DNA of 64,000 bases from an uncultured Bacteroidales bacterium (GTDB lineage: Bacteria; Bacteroidota; Bacteroidia; Bacteroidales; Paludibacteraceae): assembly GCA_944321895.1 (NCBI GenBank), contig CALUNA010000004.1, positions 1 to 64,000 on the forward strand. The letters are read 5' to 3'. The notes under the pieces were generated by a model. It was given only the letters and a program-made list of their open reading frames with translations, was not told where the DNA came from and did no database searches. Within the stretch, counting starts at the first letter, position 1. Every line of letters begins with the position of its first letter. Position numbers and translations under genes: made by a program. Below, in pieces: positions 1-8,975 of the stretch.

Positions 1-76
1 TAGGATAGAATCCCTATTCTGAGTATTCACAAAGCAGACGAGAAATAAGGAATATAGTCCAGTCATCCCGACAAGA

Positions 77-119
77 AAACGGTTAATTTGCTTTGTACGA
101 GTAAGTTAACCGTTTTTTT
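77..119 (+). terminator. Rho-independent terminator of a gene left of the window
   Basis: A perfect 10-base inverted repeat (AAACGGTTAA, 77-86, and TTAACCGTTT, 106-115) with a 19-base loop runs into a T tract on the plus strand. It would end a plus-strand transcript entering from the left and lies just downstream of the converging minus-strand gene at 169. Confidence 0.65.
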
Positions 120-168
120 GTTCTTTTGTTGGAATGCTCTTGGTCGTAAATATGGATAAAGTAGGATT

Positions 169-789
169 CTATTTTTTATGAATATATTTTATTGCCAGTT
201 GATAGGTTAGTTGAACTCTGTTATCCGTCTGATTCCATGAGGACAGTTCTTTAAGTATCAGTTGGGGATGCTTCTTGCTGATGTCCCGCAATGCGTTGCC
301 TACTGACTTCCTTACATATTCACTTGGATTTGATTTTTGTTTACTGAGTAATTCTATAGCTTTGTCTGGATGTTCTTTGAAATATGGTCTTGATGTCCAT
401 ATTCTTAATCCTTCTGTTACGGCGCGTACTACATTGGGATTGTTGCTTTCCAACCATTCATTAATAATTGGCAAAGATTGTTCGTAGCCTTGCTTCTGGC
501 AAAAATAGTCAAATGATTTAGCCAACATTTCTTGAACTCGCCAATTGTCATCATGACTTACCTTGTTTTTTAGAAAATCTAACGCGCTATGGTCTTTTAC
601 CGAGATATACCCCAATAATGTAACTGAAAGCATACGTACCTGATAGGCTTGATATTCATATAATTGTAGGGCAATTCTCATACAATCTTTTTCGTTGTAA
701 CAAGAAAAGATTTGTTGGGCTGCATCTAAAATGTGGTTGAAGCCGTTTTCAATTGTTGCGATGTTTTGGATGAGATCTTTTATTTCCAT
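169..789 (-). CDS. HEAT-repeat protein, AlkD-like DNA alkylation repair family
   Basis: A 206-residue, almost entirely alpha-helical protein built of HEAT-like helix pairs (for example VRMLSVTLLGYIS, DNWRVQEMLAKSFDYF, NPNVVRAVTEGLRIW and PSEYVRKSVGNALRDIS). This periodicity matches the AlkD-like DNA glycosylase superfamily, which wraps DNA to remove alkylated bases. The repeats are visible in the sequence. The repair function is family inference only, because members of this group include many proteins of unknown substrate. The ATG at 789 is the only good start. The gene stands alone, converging on the terminator at 77-119. A weak promoter-like TGTCTTTG lies upstream on the minus strand (806-813). 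Confidence 0.7.
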   Translation of the reverse strand: MEIKDLIQNIATIENGFNHILDAAQQIFSCYNEKDCMRIALQLYEYQAYQVRMLSVTLLGYISVKDHSALDFLKNKVSHDDNWRVQEMLAKSFDYFCQKQGYEQSLPIINEWLESNNPNVVRAVTEGLRIWTSRPYFKEHPDKAIELLSKQKSNPSEYVRKSVGNALRDISKKHPQLILKELSSWNQTDNRVQLTYQLAIKYIHKK

Positions 790-921
790 GGTATGTTTAT
801 GTTTACAAAGACAACAAGAGTTGCTCTTTCCGTATAATTATAAATTGCAAGTTGCATACAACAAACACGCTTAAAAAAACAAACAGCCAAATGTTTTTAT
901 CATTTGGCTGTTTGTTTTCTG

Positions 922-994
922 TGGTGCCACCAGGAATCGAACCGGGGACACAAGGATTTTCAGTCCTTTGCTCTACCAACTGAGCTATGGCACC
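922..994 (-). tRNA. tRNA-Phe (GAA)
   Basis: Read on the minus strand, it folds as a full cloverleaf with acceptor GGTGCCA/TGGCACC, a D-arm GCTC/GAGC, anticodon loop CTGAAAA with anticodon GAA, and a TTCGATT T-loop. CCA is not encoded. It stands alone with its own promoter at 1013-1044. Confidence 0.97.
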
Positions 995-1012
995 TTTGGG
1001 TTTTTGCGGGTG

Positions 1013-1044
1013 CAAAGTTAAGGCAAAAAAACGGATTGGCCAAA
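1013..1044 (-). promoter_or_regulatory. Promoter of tRNA-Phe
   Basis: On the minus strand, a TTTG (-33) is followed after 20 bases by TAACTTTG (-7), an exact match to the Bacteroidota primary-sigma pattern. The tRNA 5' end lies 18 bases downstream of the -7 element. Confidence 0.8.
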
Positions 1045-1132
1045 TTTTCCGTGAAAAAAGTTGATGAAAAATGAAATGCCGGCTTTTTTATTGCTTGTGT
1101 TGTGTTTTACAGCTGCTTCGGGTGCTCTTGGA

Positions 1133-3373
1133 TTATTGTTTTTCTATACGCTGTACGGAATTCACTTCTCTTATTTTACGGATATTCTCGCACAATTCCT
1201 TGATTTCTTCCGTGTCGTGTACATATATCTCGAAAGTTCCGGTAAAGATGCCGGCTTCCGATTCCACTTTCAAGGCTTTTATGTTCATGGAATATTTGCC
1301 GGAAATGATTTTCAGGATTTCGATAATAACGCCCATTTTGTCTATTCCTCTGATTTCCAGTGTTTCCACAAAAGAGAATAGTTTGTGTGTCTGCCATTCG
1401 GCCGTGACGATGCGGCTTCCGAAGTTTGTTTTCAGTTTGGTGGCGATGGGGCATTGGCGTTTGTGTATGATAACCACGCCTGAATCATCCAGGTAGCCCA
1501 TAATGTTGTCGCCGGGAATGGGTCGGCAGCAGGGAGCAAGCTGGTATTGCTTGTCGGCGTTTTCCTCTGTCAGGATTATGTTGTGTTCTTTGGGCGGAAT
1601 TGCAGTGGTGGTGACCTGTGTTGCCGTGTTTGTGTTATTGCTGTTGGATGAGGTGAACGGCCGTTTCAGGTAGCGCAGGAAGATGTTTTCCTGTTTGGGT
1701 TTGATAAGGGCTTTTGGCAGTTCGCTCAGGTTCAGGTTTCCGTATCCGATTTGGCGCAGCAGTTCATTCTTGGAAAGCACCTTGTAGTAGCTCAGCAGTT
1801 TGTTCAGGTTTTCCGTATCGAGTGGCAGTTCCAGTTTTCCCATTTCGGTTTTCAGGGCTTTTTCGCCTTGCAGGATGCGCAGGCGTTCTTCGCGTCTGAA
1901 ATATGCTTTTATGCGGCTTTGTGCGCGTGCTGTCGTGACAAAGTCGAGCCATTCTTTTTGTGGTGTCTGTTTTTTTGAGGTCAGCACTTCAACCTGGTCA
2001 CCGCCTTTCAGCACATAGTTCAGCGGCACCAGTTTGTGGTTTACCTTGGCGCCGATGCACCGCAAGCCCAAATCGGAGTGTAACATAAAGGCAAAATCGA
2101 GCGCGGTGGCTCCCTGTGGCAGGGTTTTGATTTCGCCTTTGGGTGTGAATACGAATATTTCGGAAGCGAACAGGTTCAGTTTGAACGTATCCATAAAGTC
2201 TATGGCGTTCGGTTCCGGATGTTTCAGCATTTCCTTGATGGTTTTCAGCCATTTGTCCAGTTCCGATTCGTCATGCTCGCCTGTTTTGTACTTCCAGTGG
2301 GCGGCCAGTCCCTTTTCGGCAATTTCGTGCATGCGTTCGCTGCGGATTTGCACTTCCACCCATTGTCCATCCTGTCCCATCACGGTAACGTGCAGGGCTT
2401 CGTAGCCGTTGGCTTTCGGGGTGCTGATCCAGTCGCGGATGCGCTCGGGGTGAGGCTTGTAGATTTCCGTAATGGCGGAATAAATCATCCAGCACTGTTC
2501 CTTCTCGCTTATGTCCGGTTTGGGCTTGAAAATGATACGGAGTGCCAGCAAATCGTAGATTTCCTCGAACGGGATATTCCGTGTGGACATTTTTTTCCAA
2601 ATGGAATAGACGGATTTTATGCGTGCTGTCAGGACAAACTGATAGCCCAATGCGGTCAGTTTTTTGTTGATAGGTGCGGAAAACTGGTCGTAGAACTCCT
2701 TGCGGGCGGCTTTGTCCGCTGCAATTTTCTGCTCTATCATGGCGTAAGTGTCCGGATGTTCGTATTTGAAACTGAGGTTTTCAAGTTCGGTTTTTATGGG
2801 GAACAGTCCCAGACGATGAGCCAGCGGAGCATAAATATATAATGTCTCGCCAATGATTTTCAGTTGTTTGGCTGTCGGCATGGAGCCTAATGTCCGCATG
2901 TTGTGGAGTCTGTCGGCTATTTTTATCAGAATCACGCGAATGTCTTCCGACATTGTAAGCAACAGTTTCCGGAAATTTTCGGCCTGTTCGGATGCATGCT
3001 CGCCAAAAACGCCTCCTGATATCTTTGTCAGTCCATCGACAATGCTGGCTATTTTGGGGCCGAAAAGATTTTCAATGTCTTCCACCGTATAGTCTGTGTC
3101 TTCCACCACATCGTGGAGCAGGGCGGAACAAATGGATGTGGAGCCCAAACCTATTTCCTTGACAACAATGCGTGCCACGGCCAGTGGATGCATGATGTAG
3201 GGCTCTCCGGAACGCCGTCGTATGCCTTTGTGGGCTGCATTGGCAAAATTGAATGCTTTGGTAATGATTTCAATTTTTTGCCTGTGGGCAGTCTGTTTGT
3301 ATTCAGACAGCAATCTTTGGAATTCCTGCTGGATGGCCTCTTCTTCCGTCAATATTTTCGCATTCTCCTCCAT
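1133..3373 (-). CDS. rel: Bifunctional (p)ppGpp synthetase/hydrolase, Rel/SpoT family
   Basis: Makes and degrades the alarmone (p)ppGpp for the stringent response. Domains in order: an HD hydrolase domain (residues about 30-200, with H62 and the HD pair H87/D88 in ALLHDVVED, followed by E91 and D92, all intact, so hydrolase is probably active); a synthetase domain with RIRDWISTPKANGYEALH near 330-350; a TGS domain (IFVFTPKGEIKTLP, about 400-460); and a C-terminal ACT domain ending ENIRKIREVNSVQRI. The 746-residue length fits long Rel enzymes. I start at the ATG at 3373. An upstream in-frame TTG at 3394 overlaps the promoter -7 element and cannot be translated from that transcript. It is monocistronic and divergent from waaA. 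Confidence 0.95.
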   Translation of the reverse strand: MEENAKILTEEEAIQQEFQRLLSEYKQTAHRQKIEIITKAFNFANAAHKGIRRRSGEPYIMHPLAVARIVVKEIGLGSTSICSALLHDVVEDTDYTVEDIENLFGPKIASIVDGLTKISGGVFGEHASEQAENFRKLLLTMSEDIRVILIKIADRLHNMRTLGSMPTAKQLKIIGETLYIYAPLAHRLGLFPIKTELENLSFKYEHPDTYAMIEQKIAADKAARKEFYDQFSAPINKKLTALGYQFVLTARIKSVYSIWKKMSTRNIPFEEIYDLLALRIIFKPKPDISEKEQCWMIYSAITEIYKPHPERIRDWISTPKANGYEALHVTVMGQDGQWVEVQIRSERMHEIAEKGLAAHWKYKTGEHDESELDKWLKTIKEMLKHPEPNAIDFMDTFKLNLFASEIFVFTPKGEIKTLPQGATALDFAFMLHSDLGLRCIGAKVNHKLVPLNYVLKGGDQVEVLTSKKQTPQKEWLDFVTTARAQSRIKAYFRREERLRILQGEKALKTEMGKLELPLDTENLNKLLSYYKVLSKNELLRQIGYGNLNLSELPKALIKPKQENIFLRYLKRPFTSSNSNNTNTATQVTTTAIPPKEHNIILTEENADKQYQLAPCCRPIPGDNIMGYLDDSGVVIIHKRQCPIATKLKTNFGSRIVTAEWQTHKLFSFVETLEIRGIDKMGVIIEILKIISGKYSMNIKALKVESEAGIFTGTFEIYVHDTEEIKELCENIRKIREVNSVQRIEKQ

Positions 3374-3391
3374 GGACTGTATTTTATCAGG

Positions 3392-3422
3392 CAAAAGTAG
3401 CTGAAAAATACTTAATAATCAA
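3392..3422 (-). promoter_or_regulatory. Promoter of rel
   Basis: On the minus strand, TTG (3420-3422) is followed after 20 bases by TACTTTTG (3392-3399), the Bacteroidota -33/-7 pattern with one base changed in the -7. The start codon lies about 18 bases downstream, which fixes the start at 3373. Confidence 0.7.
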
Positions 3423-3668
3423 GAGCCAATTGGATTTCTATTGTTAAAAAGTCAAAGTTGCGTTTCTGAAGGGACTTGTCGCTGGTTTGTGTGGAAGCCG
3501 GCACGCCGGAAAATCCGATACTACAGCCATTTCTTGTGAGTCGGAAACGGTGGTTTATGTCGCGGCACGAAGGACGGAAAATAACAGGAATCGAGGAGAC
3601 GGAATGAGTGAAGGGGTTGCTTTGTCGGTTAGTTTTGTTTTTGGCAAGGAGAGTTCATGCTTTTTTTA
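3423..3668. other. Intergenic DNA between divergent rel and waaA
   Basis: About 250 bases between two divergent promoters. A short open frame runs through it, but it has no recognisable product and would overlap waaA out of frame. I see no RNA gene or repeat here. Confidence 0.5.
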
Positions 3669-3676
3669 TACCTTTG
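3669..3676 (+). promoter_or_regulatory. -7 promoter element of waaA
   Basis: TACCTTTG followed by CA is a perfect -7 element. No well-spaced -33 TTTG is visible; a TTG at 3641-3643 is 25 bases away. It lies inside the longest open frame and so argues for the downstream ATG at 3707. Confidence 0.65.
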
Positions 3677-3706
3677 CATCTCATTTTCAGCAAAACCGGA
3701 ATTATC

Positions 3707-4909
3707 ATGTTCGTATCCATTTATTTCTGGCTGGTCCGTGTGGCCGCCTTGTTTAACCGGAAAGCCCGCAAGCTGGTCGATGGCCAGAAAACCGTATTTC
3801 AGGAACTGGAGGCCAGGTTGGAGCCTTCGGCCAAGTACATTTGGTTCCATGCCGCCTCGGTCGGCGAATTCGAACAGGGACGCCCGCTCATAGAGCGCCT
3901 GAAAACCGAACGCCCGGACAGGAAAATCATACTGACTTTCTTTTCGCCTTCCGGCTATGAAATGCGCAGGAACTACCCGTTGGCCGATATTGTCGCTTAT
4001 CTGCCTTTTGCCACGCGCAAGAACGCACGCCGTTTCGTGGAAATGGTCAGGCCGGAAAAGGCCATATTCATCAAATATGAATTCTGGCCGAACTACCTGA
4101 AATGTTTGCAGCAGCACAAGGTGCCGGTTTACAGCATTGCGGCCATATTCAACCCGAAGCAGGCCTTTTTCCGCTGGTATGGCGGTAGCTACCGCAAATG
4201 CCTGCGCTGTTTCACGCACTTGTTTGTGCAGGACGAGGCTTCCGCGCGTCTGCTCGCGCGCTATCGCATCGGGAATACTACCGTCTGCGGCGACCCGCGT
4301 TTTGACCGTGTGGCGGCCATAGCGGCCGAAGCAAAGGAATTCCCGCTGGTGCAGAAGTTCGTGCAGGACAGTCCTGTGCTCGTTGCCGGCAGCACATGGC
4401 CGGCCGATGAGGAATTGCTGGTGCGCTATTATCATGAACGTCGCAACTTCAAACTGATTCTGGTGCCGCACGAAATACACGCGGAACACCTGAACCGGAT
4501 TTTCCAGATGCTCGAAGGGCGTTATATCCGTTACACCGAAGCGACGCCCCAGAACCTTTCGAACGCCGATTGCCTCATTGTTGACACGATGGGCATGCTC
4601 TCGTCGCTCTATCGCTATGCGACCATCGCCTACGTGGGAGGCGGTTTCGGTGTAGGCATACACAATACAATCGAGGCAGCCGTGTTCGGCGTGCCGGTGG
4701 TGTTCGGGCCGGAATACCGCAAGTTCCGCGAAGCGCACGGGCTGGTCGCCTGCGGCGGAGGCTTCCCCGTGAAGAATTACCGCACTCTGGCCGCAACCCT
4801 GGACGATTTGTTCGCTCATCCGGTGGATGCCGGACACAAGGCCGGAGAATACGTGCAGTCAGAACGCGGTGCAACCGACAGGCTGATGCACGACATATTT
4901 GAAAACTGA
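3707..4909 (+). CDS. waaA: 3-deoxy-D-manno-octulosonic acid transferase (WaaA/KdtA)
   Basis: Inner-membrane-associated GT30 glycosyltransferase that adds Kdo from CMP-Kdo to lipid A precursor. The 400-residue protein has an N-terminal hydrophobic anchor ([15 protein letters not shown]), the donor-side motif [11 protein letters not shown] at residues 48-58 with the presumed catalytic glutamate E54, and late glycosyltransferase motifs [18 protein letters not shown] and [10 protein letters not shown]. The open frame extends upstream to 3608, but a promoter element lies at 3669-3676, so the ATG at 3707 is preferred. hisS starts 35 bases downstream and is probably co-transcribed. Confidence 0.93.
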   Translation: MFVSIYFWLVRVAALFNRKARKLVDGQKTVFQELEARLEPSAKYIWFHAASVGEFEQGRPLIERLKTERPDRKIILTFFSPSGYEMRRNYPLADIVAYLPFATRKNARRFVEMVRPEKAIFIKYEFWPNYLKCLQQHKVPVYSIAAIFNPKQAFFRWYGGSYRKCLRCFTHLFVQDEASARLLARYRIGNTTVCGDPRFDRVAAIAAEAKEFPLVQKFVQDSPVLVAGSTWPADEELLVRYYHERRNFKLILVPHEIHAEHLNRIFQMLEGRYIRYTEATPQNLSNADCLIVDTMGMLSSLYRYATIAYVGGGFGVGIHNTIEAAVFGVPVVFGPEYRKFREAHGLVACGGGFPVKNYRTLAATLDDLFAHPVDAGHKAGEYVQSERGATDRLMHDIFEN

Positions 4910-4944
4910 TTGGAAAAACAGAAAAACTTTTAGACATACGACTT

Positions 4945-6309
4945 ATGGCACAGAAACCTACCATTCCCAAAGGAACGCGCGACTTTACGCCCGAAGAAAT
5001 GGCAAAGCGCAACTATATCTTTGACACGATAAAAGACGTATTCAGGCTCTACGGTTTCCGGCAGATAGAAACGCCGGCCATGGAGAACCTCTCCACGCTG
5101 ATGGGCAAATATGGCGCGGAAGGTGACAAACTGTTGTTCAAGATATTGAACTCTGGCGACTTTGCCGCCGGCTTGCAGGACGATGAACTGCTGGCGCGCA
5201 ACAGCGTGAAGCTGACAAACCGGATTTCCGAAAAAGGCCTGCGCTACGACCTGACAGTGCCTTTCGCGCGCTTCGTCGTGCAGAACCGCGACAAGATAAC
5301 CTTCCCTTTCAAGCGTTACCAGATACAGCCCGTATGGCGTGCCGACCGGCCGCAGAAAGGACGTTACCGCGAGTTTTACCAGTGCGACGTCGATGTGGTG
5401 GGCAGCAACAGCCTGCTCAACGAGCTGGAACTCATACAGATTGTCGATGAAGTGTACCGCCGCCTGAACATACGCGTGTGCCTCAAAATCAACAACCGCA
5501 AGATATTGGCCGGCATAGCCGATATTATCGGTGAAGCCGAAAAGATAGTGGACATCACCGTGGCCATCGACAAGATGGATAAAATCGGCCTGGACAACGT
5601 GAACGCCGAGCTTGCCGCCAAGGGAATCGGGCAGGAAGCCATCAGCCGGCTGCAGCCTATCCTGCTGTTGCAGGGCTGCAATGCGGACAAGCTGGCACGC
5701 CTCCGGGAAATCCTGGCGGATTCGCCCGTCGGGCTGAAAGGCATAGAGGAAATGGAAACGATTTTCGGCCTGTGCGATGCCGTGCAGATAGCCACGCCGG
5801 TGGAACTGGACTTGACGCTGGCGCGCGGCCTGAATTACTATACGGGTGCCATATTCGAGGTGAAGGCGCTGGATGTGCAGATTGGCAGCATCACCGGCGG
5901 CGGCCGTTACGACAATCTGACCGGCGTTTTCGGCATGGACGGCGTGTCCGGTGTGGGCATTTCCTTTGGCGCTGACCGCATTTATGATGTGCTGAATCAG
6001 CTCGGCCTCTATCCCGAAACATCGACCGAGCAGACCCGCCTGCTGTTTGCCGGCATGGGTACGGAAGACATTGCGTTCTGCCTGCCGTGGGCGGCCGCCT
6101 TGCGCAAACAAGGCATCAATGTGGAAATATATCCCGAACCGGCCAAGTTGAAAAAACAGCTGGGCTATGCTGACAGCAAGCAGATACCGTTCGTTGCCAT
6201 TGTCGGCGAGACGGAGCGCGCCGCCGGCAAGGTCATGCTCAAGAACATGCAGACCGGCGACCAGCAACCCATGTCCCTGCAGGAACTCACGCAGGCGTTG
6301 CAAGGCTGA
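4945..6309 (+). CDS. hisS: Histidyl-tRNA synthetase
   Basis: Class II aminoacyl-tRNA synthetase charging tRNA-His; 454 residues. Motif 1 lies in the N-terminal [15 protein letters not shown] region, motif 2 in [21 protein letters not shown] (split around residues 125-145), and the histidine-specific [10 protein letters not shown] at 292-301. Motif 3 is GGGRYDNL with [13 protein letters not shown]-terminal anticodon-binding domain follows ([13 protein letters not shown] onward). It is the usual Bacteroidota form, somewhat longer than the E. coli enzyme. It follows waaA at 35 bases. Confidence 0.97.
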   Translation: MAQKPTIPKGTRDFTPEEMAKRNYIFDTIKDVFRLYGFRQIETPAMENLSTLMGKYGAEGDKLLFKILNSGDFAAGLQDDELLARNSVKLTNRISEKGLRYDLTVPFARFVVQNRDKITFPFKRYQIQPVWRADRPQKGRYREFYQCDVDVVGSNSLLNELELIQIVDEVYRRLNIRVCLKINNRKILAGIADIIGEAEKIVDITVAIDKMDKIGLDNVNAELAAKGIGQEAISRLQPILLLQGCNADKLARLREILADSPVGLKGIEEMETIFGLCDAVQIATPVELDLTLARGLNYYTGAIFEVKALDVQIGSITGGGRYDNLTGVFGMDGVSGVGISFGADRIYDVLNQLGLYPETSTEQTRLLFAGMGTEDIAFCLPWAAALRKQGINVEIYPEPAKLKKQLGYADSKQIPFVAIVGETERAAGKVMLKNMQTGDQQPMSLQELTQALQG

Positions 6310-6372
6310 ATGATGCCACCGCATGTGGGGGCACGGAGTGTGCATGACCGTAATAAATAAAAGCAAGCAAAT

Positions 6373-7608
6373 ATGAATACAACCCGACTTGAAACCGAAC
6401 GGCTTGTCCTTCGCCCTTGGACGGAAGACGATGCGCCGTCGCTCTACAGGTATGCTTGCGACCCGGCTGTCGGGCCGGTTGCGGGCTGGCCGCCGCATAC
6501 TTCGGTGGAAAACAGCCGTGAGGTTATTCGCACCATTCTTTCCGCGCCGGAGACCTATGCCGTGGTGCTGAAGGCTACCGGCGAGCCGGTGGGCAGTGTG
6601 GGCATAATGTTCGGTGATGGCGTGCACAGTGCCACGATGGAAGAAGGAGATGCCGAAATCGGCTATTGGATAGGCGTGCCCTATTGGGGACAAGGCCTGA
6701 TTCCGGAGGCTGTCCGCTGCCTGTTGCACCGTTGTTTCGAGGAACTTGGCGTGCCGGCGGTCTGGTGCGGCTACTATGATGGCAACACGAAGTCGCGCCG
6801 TGTCATGGAGAAATGCGGTTTTGTCTTTCATCATACCGAAACGGGGAAAATTTCCCCCATGGGCGATGTCCGCACGGAACATTTCATGCGTATGACGCGG
6901 GAGGAGTGGGGCAGTCTTGGCAACAGGAATATGGCACAACCTTTTGACATAAACCTTTGGCTGAAAGAGTTTCAAGGCAAGCTCACGGACTTGTTCGGTC
7001 CGCGCCTGCGGTTTTTCGGTTTGCAGGGCAGCTATGGCCGCGGCGAGCAGACGGCATCGAGCGATATTGACGTGGTGGTCATACTCGACGAGGTGCGTTT
7101 CGATGACTTGCAGGCCTATCGCGCCATGTTGGACACGTTGGAGCACCGCAGTCTGGTCTGCGGCTTCGTGGCCGGAGAGGGCGAGTTACTGGGCTGGGAA
7201 AAGTCGGATTTGTTGCAGCTTGTCCTGGACACACGTCCGATTGTCGGCACGCTCGATGGCCTGCGTCCGCTCTTCTCCGACAGCGATGTCCGCCGTGCCG
7301 TGTTGATTGGCGCGTGCAACATCTACCATGCCTGCTTGCACAATTTCCTGCACGAACGCAACACAGCCGCACTTGCGGGATTATACAAGGCGGCACGTTT
7401 CACGGTGTGCATGAAACACTATTTGGATACGGGCGAGTATATCGCCTCCATGGGGCGTTTGGCCGGAAGCGTATCGGCGGACAGCCGCCGCATACTGGAT
7501 GTGGCCGCAACAGTGAATAATGATATGTCCGGGGAAACTTTTGAGGCGGATAGCCGCATGTTGCTGGATTGGGCGGGCAAGGTGATACGGGAAACAGGAA
7601 CAGAATAA
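6373..7608 (+). CDS. GNAT acetyltransferase fused to a nucleotidyltransferase domain
   Basis: A 411-residue two-part protein. Residues 1-185 are a RimJ/RimL-type GNAT acetyltransferase: LETERLVLRPWTEDDA opening, IGYWIGVPYWGQGLIPEAV for acetyl-CoA binding, and SRRVMEKCGFVF. Residues about 187-411 are a nucleotidyltransferase of the MNT/kanamycin-NTase type with GSYGRG at 219-224 and SDID at 230-233 supplying the metal-binding aspartates D231 and D233, followed by a helical C-terminal part. An in-frame ATG at 6931 marks the junction, so internal initiation of the second domain is possible. GNAT and NTase domains each occur in antibiotic-modifying and toxin/antitoxin enzymes. No substrate can be named from the sequence. 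Confidence 0.85.
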   Translation: MNTTRLETERLVLRPWTEDDAPSLYRYACDPAVGPVAGWPPHTSVENSREVIRTILSAPETYAVVLKATGEPVGSVGIMFGDGVHSATMEEGDAEIGYWIGVPYWGQGLIPEAVRCLLHRCFEELGVPAVWCGYYDGNTKSRRVMEKCGFVFHHTETGKISPMGDVRTEHFMRMTREEWGSLGNRNMAQPFDINLWLKEFQGKLTDLFGPRLRFFGLQGSYGRGEQTASSDIDVVVILDEVRFDDLQAYRAMLDTLEHRSLVCGFVAGEGELLGWEKSDLLQLVLDTRPIVGTLDGLRPLFSDSDVRRAVLIGACNIYHACLHNFLHERNTAALAGLYKAARFTVCMKHYLDTGEYIASMGRLAGSVSADSRRILDVAATVNNDMSGETFEADSRMLLDWAGKVIRETGTE

Positions 7609-7636
7609 TCTTTATAACAACTAAAAACATACGACA

Positions 7637-8473
7637 ATGAAAAAAGGATTGACATTGTTTGCAGCCATCTTGACATTGTTCGGCTGCAACTCGCAGAAGA
7701 AAAGCGAAGCAAACGAGGAAACGAAGACGCGGAAATGTCTGGTTATTTACTATTCGCAGACCGGAGCCACGCAGCAGGTGGCGCGGGAGTTTGCCCGCCT
7801 GCTTGAGGCTGACACCTTGCGCATCGACGCGGCGCAGCCGTATAACGGCACGTACGATGAAACCATCGAGCGTTGCAGGCAGGAGATGGCCAACAATGAA
7901 CTGCCGGAACTGGCCGCGCAGGAAATCAATCTGGATGGCTATGATGTTGTTTTCCTCGGCTATCCGATTTGGTTCGGCACATACGCTCCACCGGTAGCAA
8001 CTTTGGTGAAGAGCATCAATTTCGCAGGCAAGAAGATAGTGCCGTTCTGCACGTTCGGCAGCGGCGGGCTTGCATCCAGCATGGCGGACTTGGAAGCGGC
8101 CTTGCCCGATGCGGAAATCCTGCCCGGCTACGGCGTGCGCAATGCCCGAATAACGAAAGCACCGGCCGAGGTGGAACGTTTCCTCAAAGAACACGGTTTT
8201 ATCGAGGGCGAATATGAAAAACTGCCGGAATTTTCGGCTCAGGAGCCTGTTACGGATGCGGAAGTGGCCATATTCAATGCCGCTTGCGGCGATTACAAGT
8301 ATCCGCTTGGTACGCCGGTCACGTTCGGCAAACGGATGACCTCCGCCGGAACGGAATACCGCTTCACGGCACAGAGCAAGAATGCGGACGGCAATGATGT
8401 GGAAGCCGTTATCTACGTTATTGTGGGCAACGGGCCGGACGAGAAACCCGAATTTACCGAGGTTGTGAGATAA
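7637..8473 (+). CDS. Flavodoxin-domain lipoprotein
   Basis: A 278-residue exported protein with a lipoprotein signal (hydrophobic stretch then LFGC, lipidated C17). The flavodoxin FMN phosphate-binding loop YSQTGAT is at residues 39-45, followed by GYPIWFGTYAPP and CTFGSGGLASS, typical of the Flavodoxin_4 group. The last 70 residues form an extra region after the flavodoxin fold. An anchored flavodoxin outside the inner membrane is plausible in Bacteroidota, but its electron partner is unknown. It follows the GNAT-NTase gene at 28 bases and may share its transcript. Confidence 0.85.
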   Translation: MKKGLTLFAAILTLFGCNSQKKSEANEETKTRKCLVIYYSQTGATQQVAREFARLLEADTLRIDAAQPYNGTYDETIERCRQEMANNELPELAAQEINLDGYDVVFLGYPIWFGTYAPPVATLVKSINFAGKKIVPFCTFGSGGLASSMADLEAALPDAEILPGYGVRNARITKAPAEVERFLKEHGFIEGEYEKLPEFSAQEPVTDAEVAIFNAACGDYKYPLGTPVTFGKRMTSAGTEYRFTAQSKNADGNDVEAVIYVIVGNGPDEKPEFTEVVR

Positions 8474-8483
8474 GTTTTGTGTG

Positions 8484-8528
8484 GTTATAACGCGGGTGGC
8501 AATGGCTTTGCTGCCCGCGATGTATAAC
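8484..8528. repeat. Long intergenic hairpin
   Basis: A GC-rich inverted repeat (CGCGGGTGGCAA, 8491-8502, against TTTGCTGCCCGCG, 8507-8519), extended outward by GTTATA (8484-8489) and TATAAC (8523-8528). There is no T tract, so it looks like an RNA stabiliser or processing element rather than a classical terminator. Confidence 0.4.
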
Positions 8529-8545
8529 GTTAGCTGGACAATAAC

Positions 8546-8893
8546 ATGCTTGCATTGGAAAAACTGCTTATTGAAACGGACAGTGACCAGCCGGTTGTGG
8601 CAACTGTGACGGTCGGTTTTGACGATAGCTCTTCCTTGGTTTTCAGGCTTGATCGTACGGATTATGATCAGCCTGAACGGTCATTTGTCAAGAGCGCGCA
8701 AATCGGCAGGGAAGATGCCTATCAGCTTGCCAAGAAGTTGAAAGTTTCCCTGGTCGAGTTGCCGGCCTTGCTGAATGCCCGGTTTGGCGTCGATTTCACC
8801 GCCGACCTTCATACGCCTGCGGAAGCATCCGCAATCTTCCATGAATTGTTGGCTTTTGTGTCCTCCTTCGGCATAAAATACCAAATGATGTGA
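8546..8893 (+). CDS. Hypothetical protein, 115 residues
   Basis: I do not recognise the family. It is a small soluble protein of mixed composition with no signal peptide or membrane segment. The N-terminal half looks beta-rich (VVATVTVGFDDSSSLVFRL) and the C-terminal half helical (EDAYQLAKKLKVSLVELPALL). ATG at 8546 follows a hairpin, and the frame ends 50 bases before the promoter of the downstream channel gene. The codon use resembles the neighbours, which supports it being real. Confidence 0.6.
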   Translation: MLALEKLLIETDSDQPVVATVTVGFDDSSSLVFRLDRTDYDQPERSFVKSAQIGREDAYQLAKKLKVSLVELPALLNARFGVDFTADLHTPAEASAIFHELLAFVSSFGIKYQMM

Positions 8894-8942
8894 GCCAGAC
8901 GCAATTCCAGAATATCGGGATAGCTTTATAGTTGTTTATGGT

Positions 8943-8950
8943 TACCTTTG
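8943..8950 (+). promoter_or_regulatory. -7 promoter element of the ion-channel gene
   Basis: TACCTTTG is a perfect -7 element 25 bases before the ATG at 8976. No clear -33 element stands at the right distance. Confidence 0.6.
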
Positions 8951-8975
8951 TAATTCTAATTTGGCAGACAGTGAT

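Noticed and set aside
3487-3756. 89-codon frame in the rel-waaA gap
   Set aside because: Overlaps the waaA promoter and start in another frame, with no similarity.
4930-7146. Minus-strand open frame of 738 codons opposite hisS and the GNAT fusion
   Set aside because: The translation is rich in His, Gln and Arg without any family motif and mirrors the wobble-position GC bias of the plus-strand genes; hisS and GNAT motifs are clear on the other strand.
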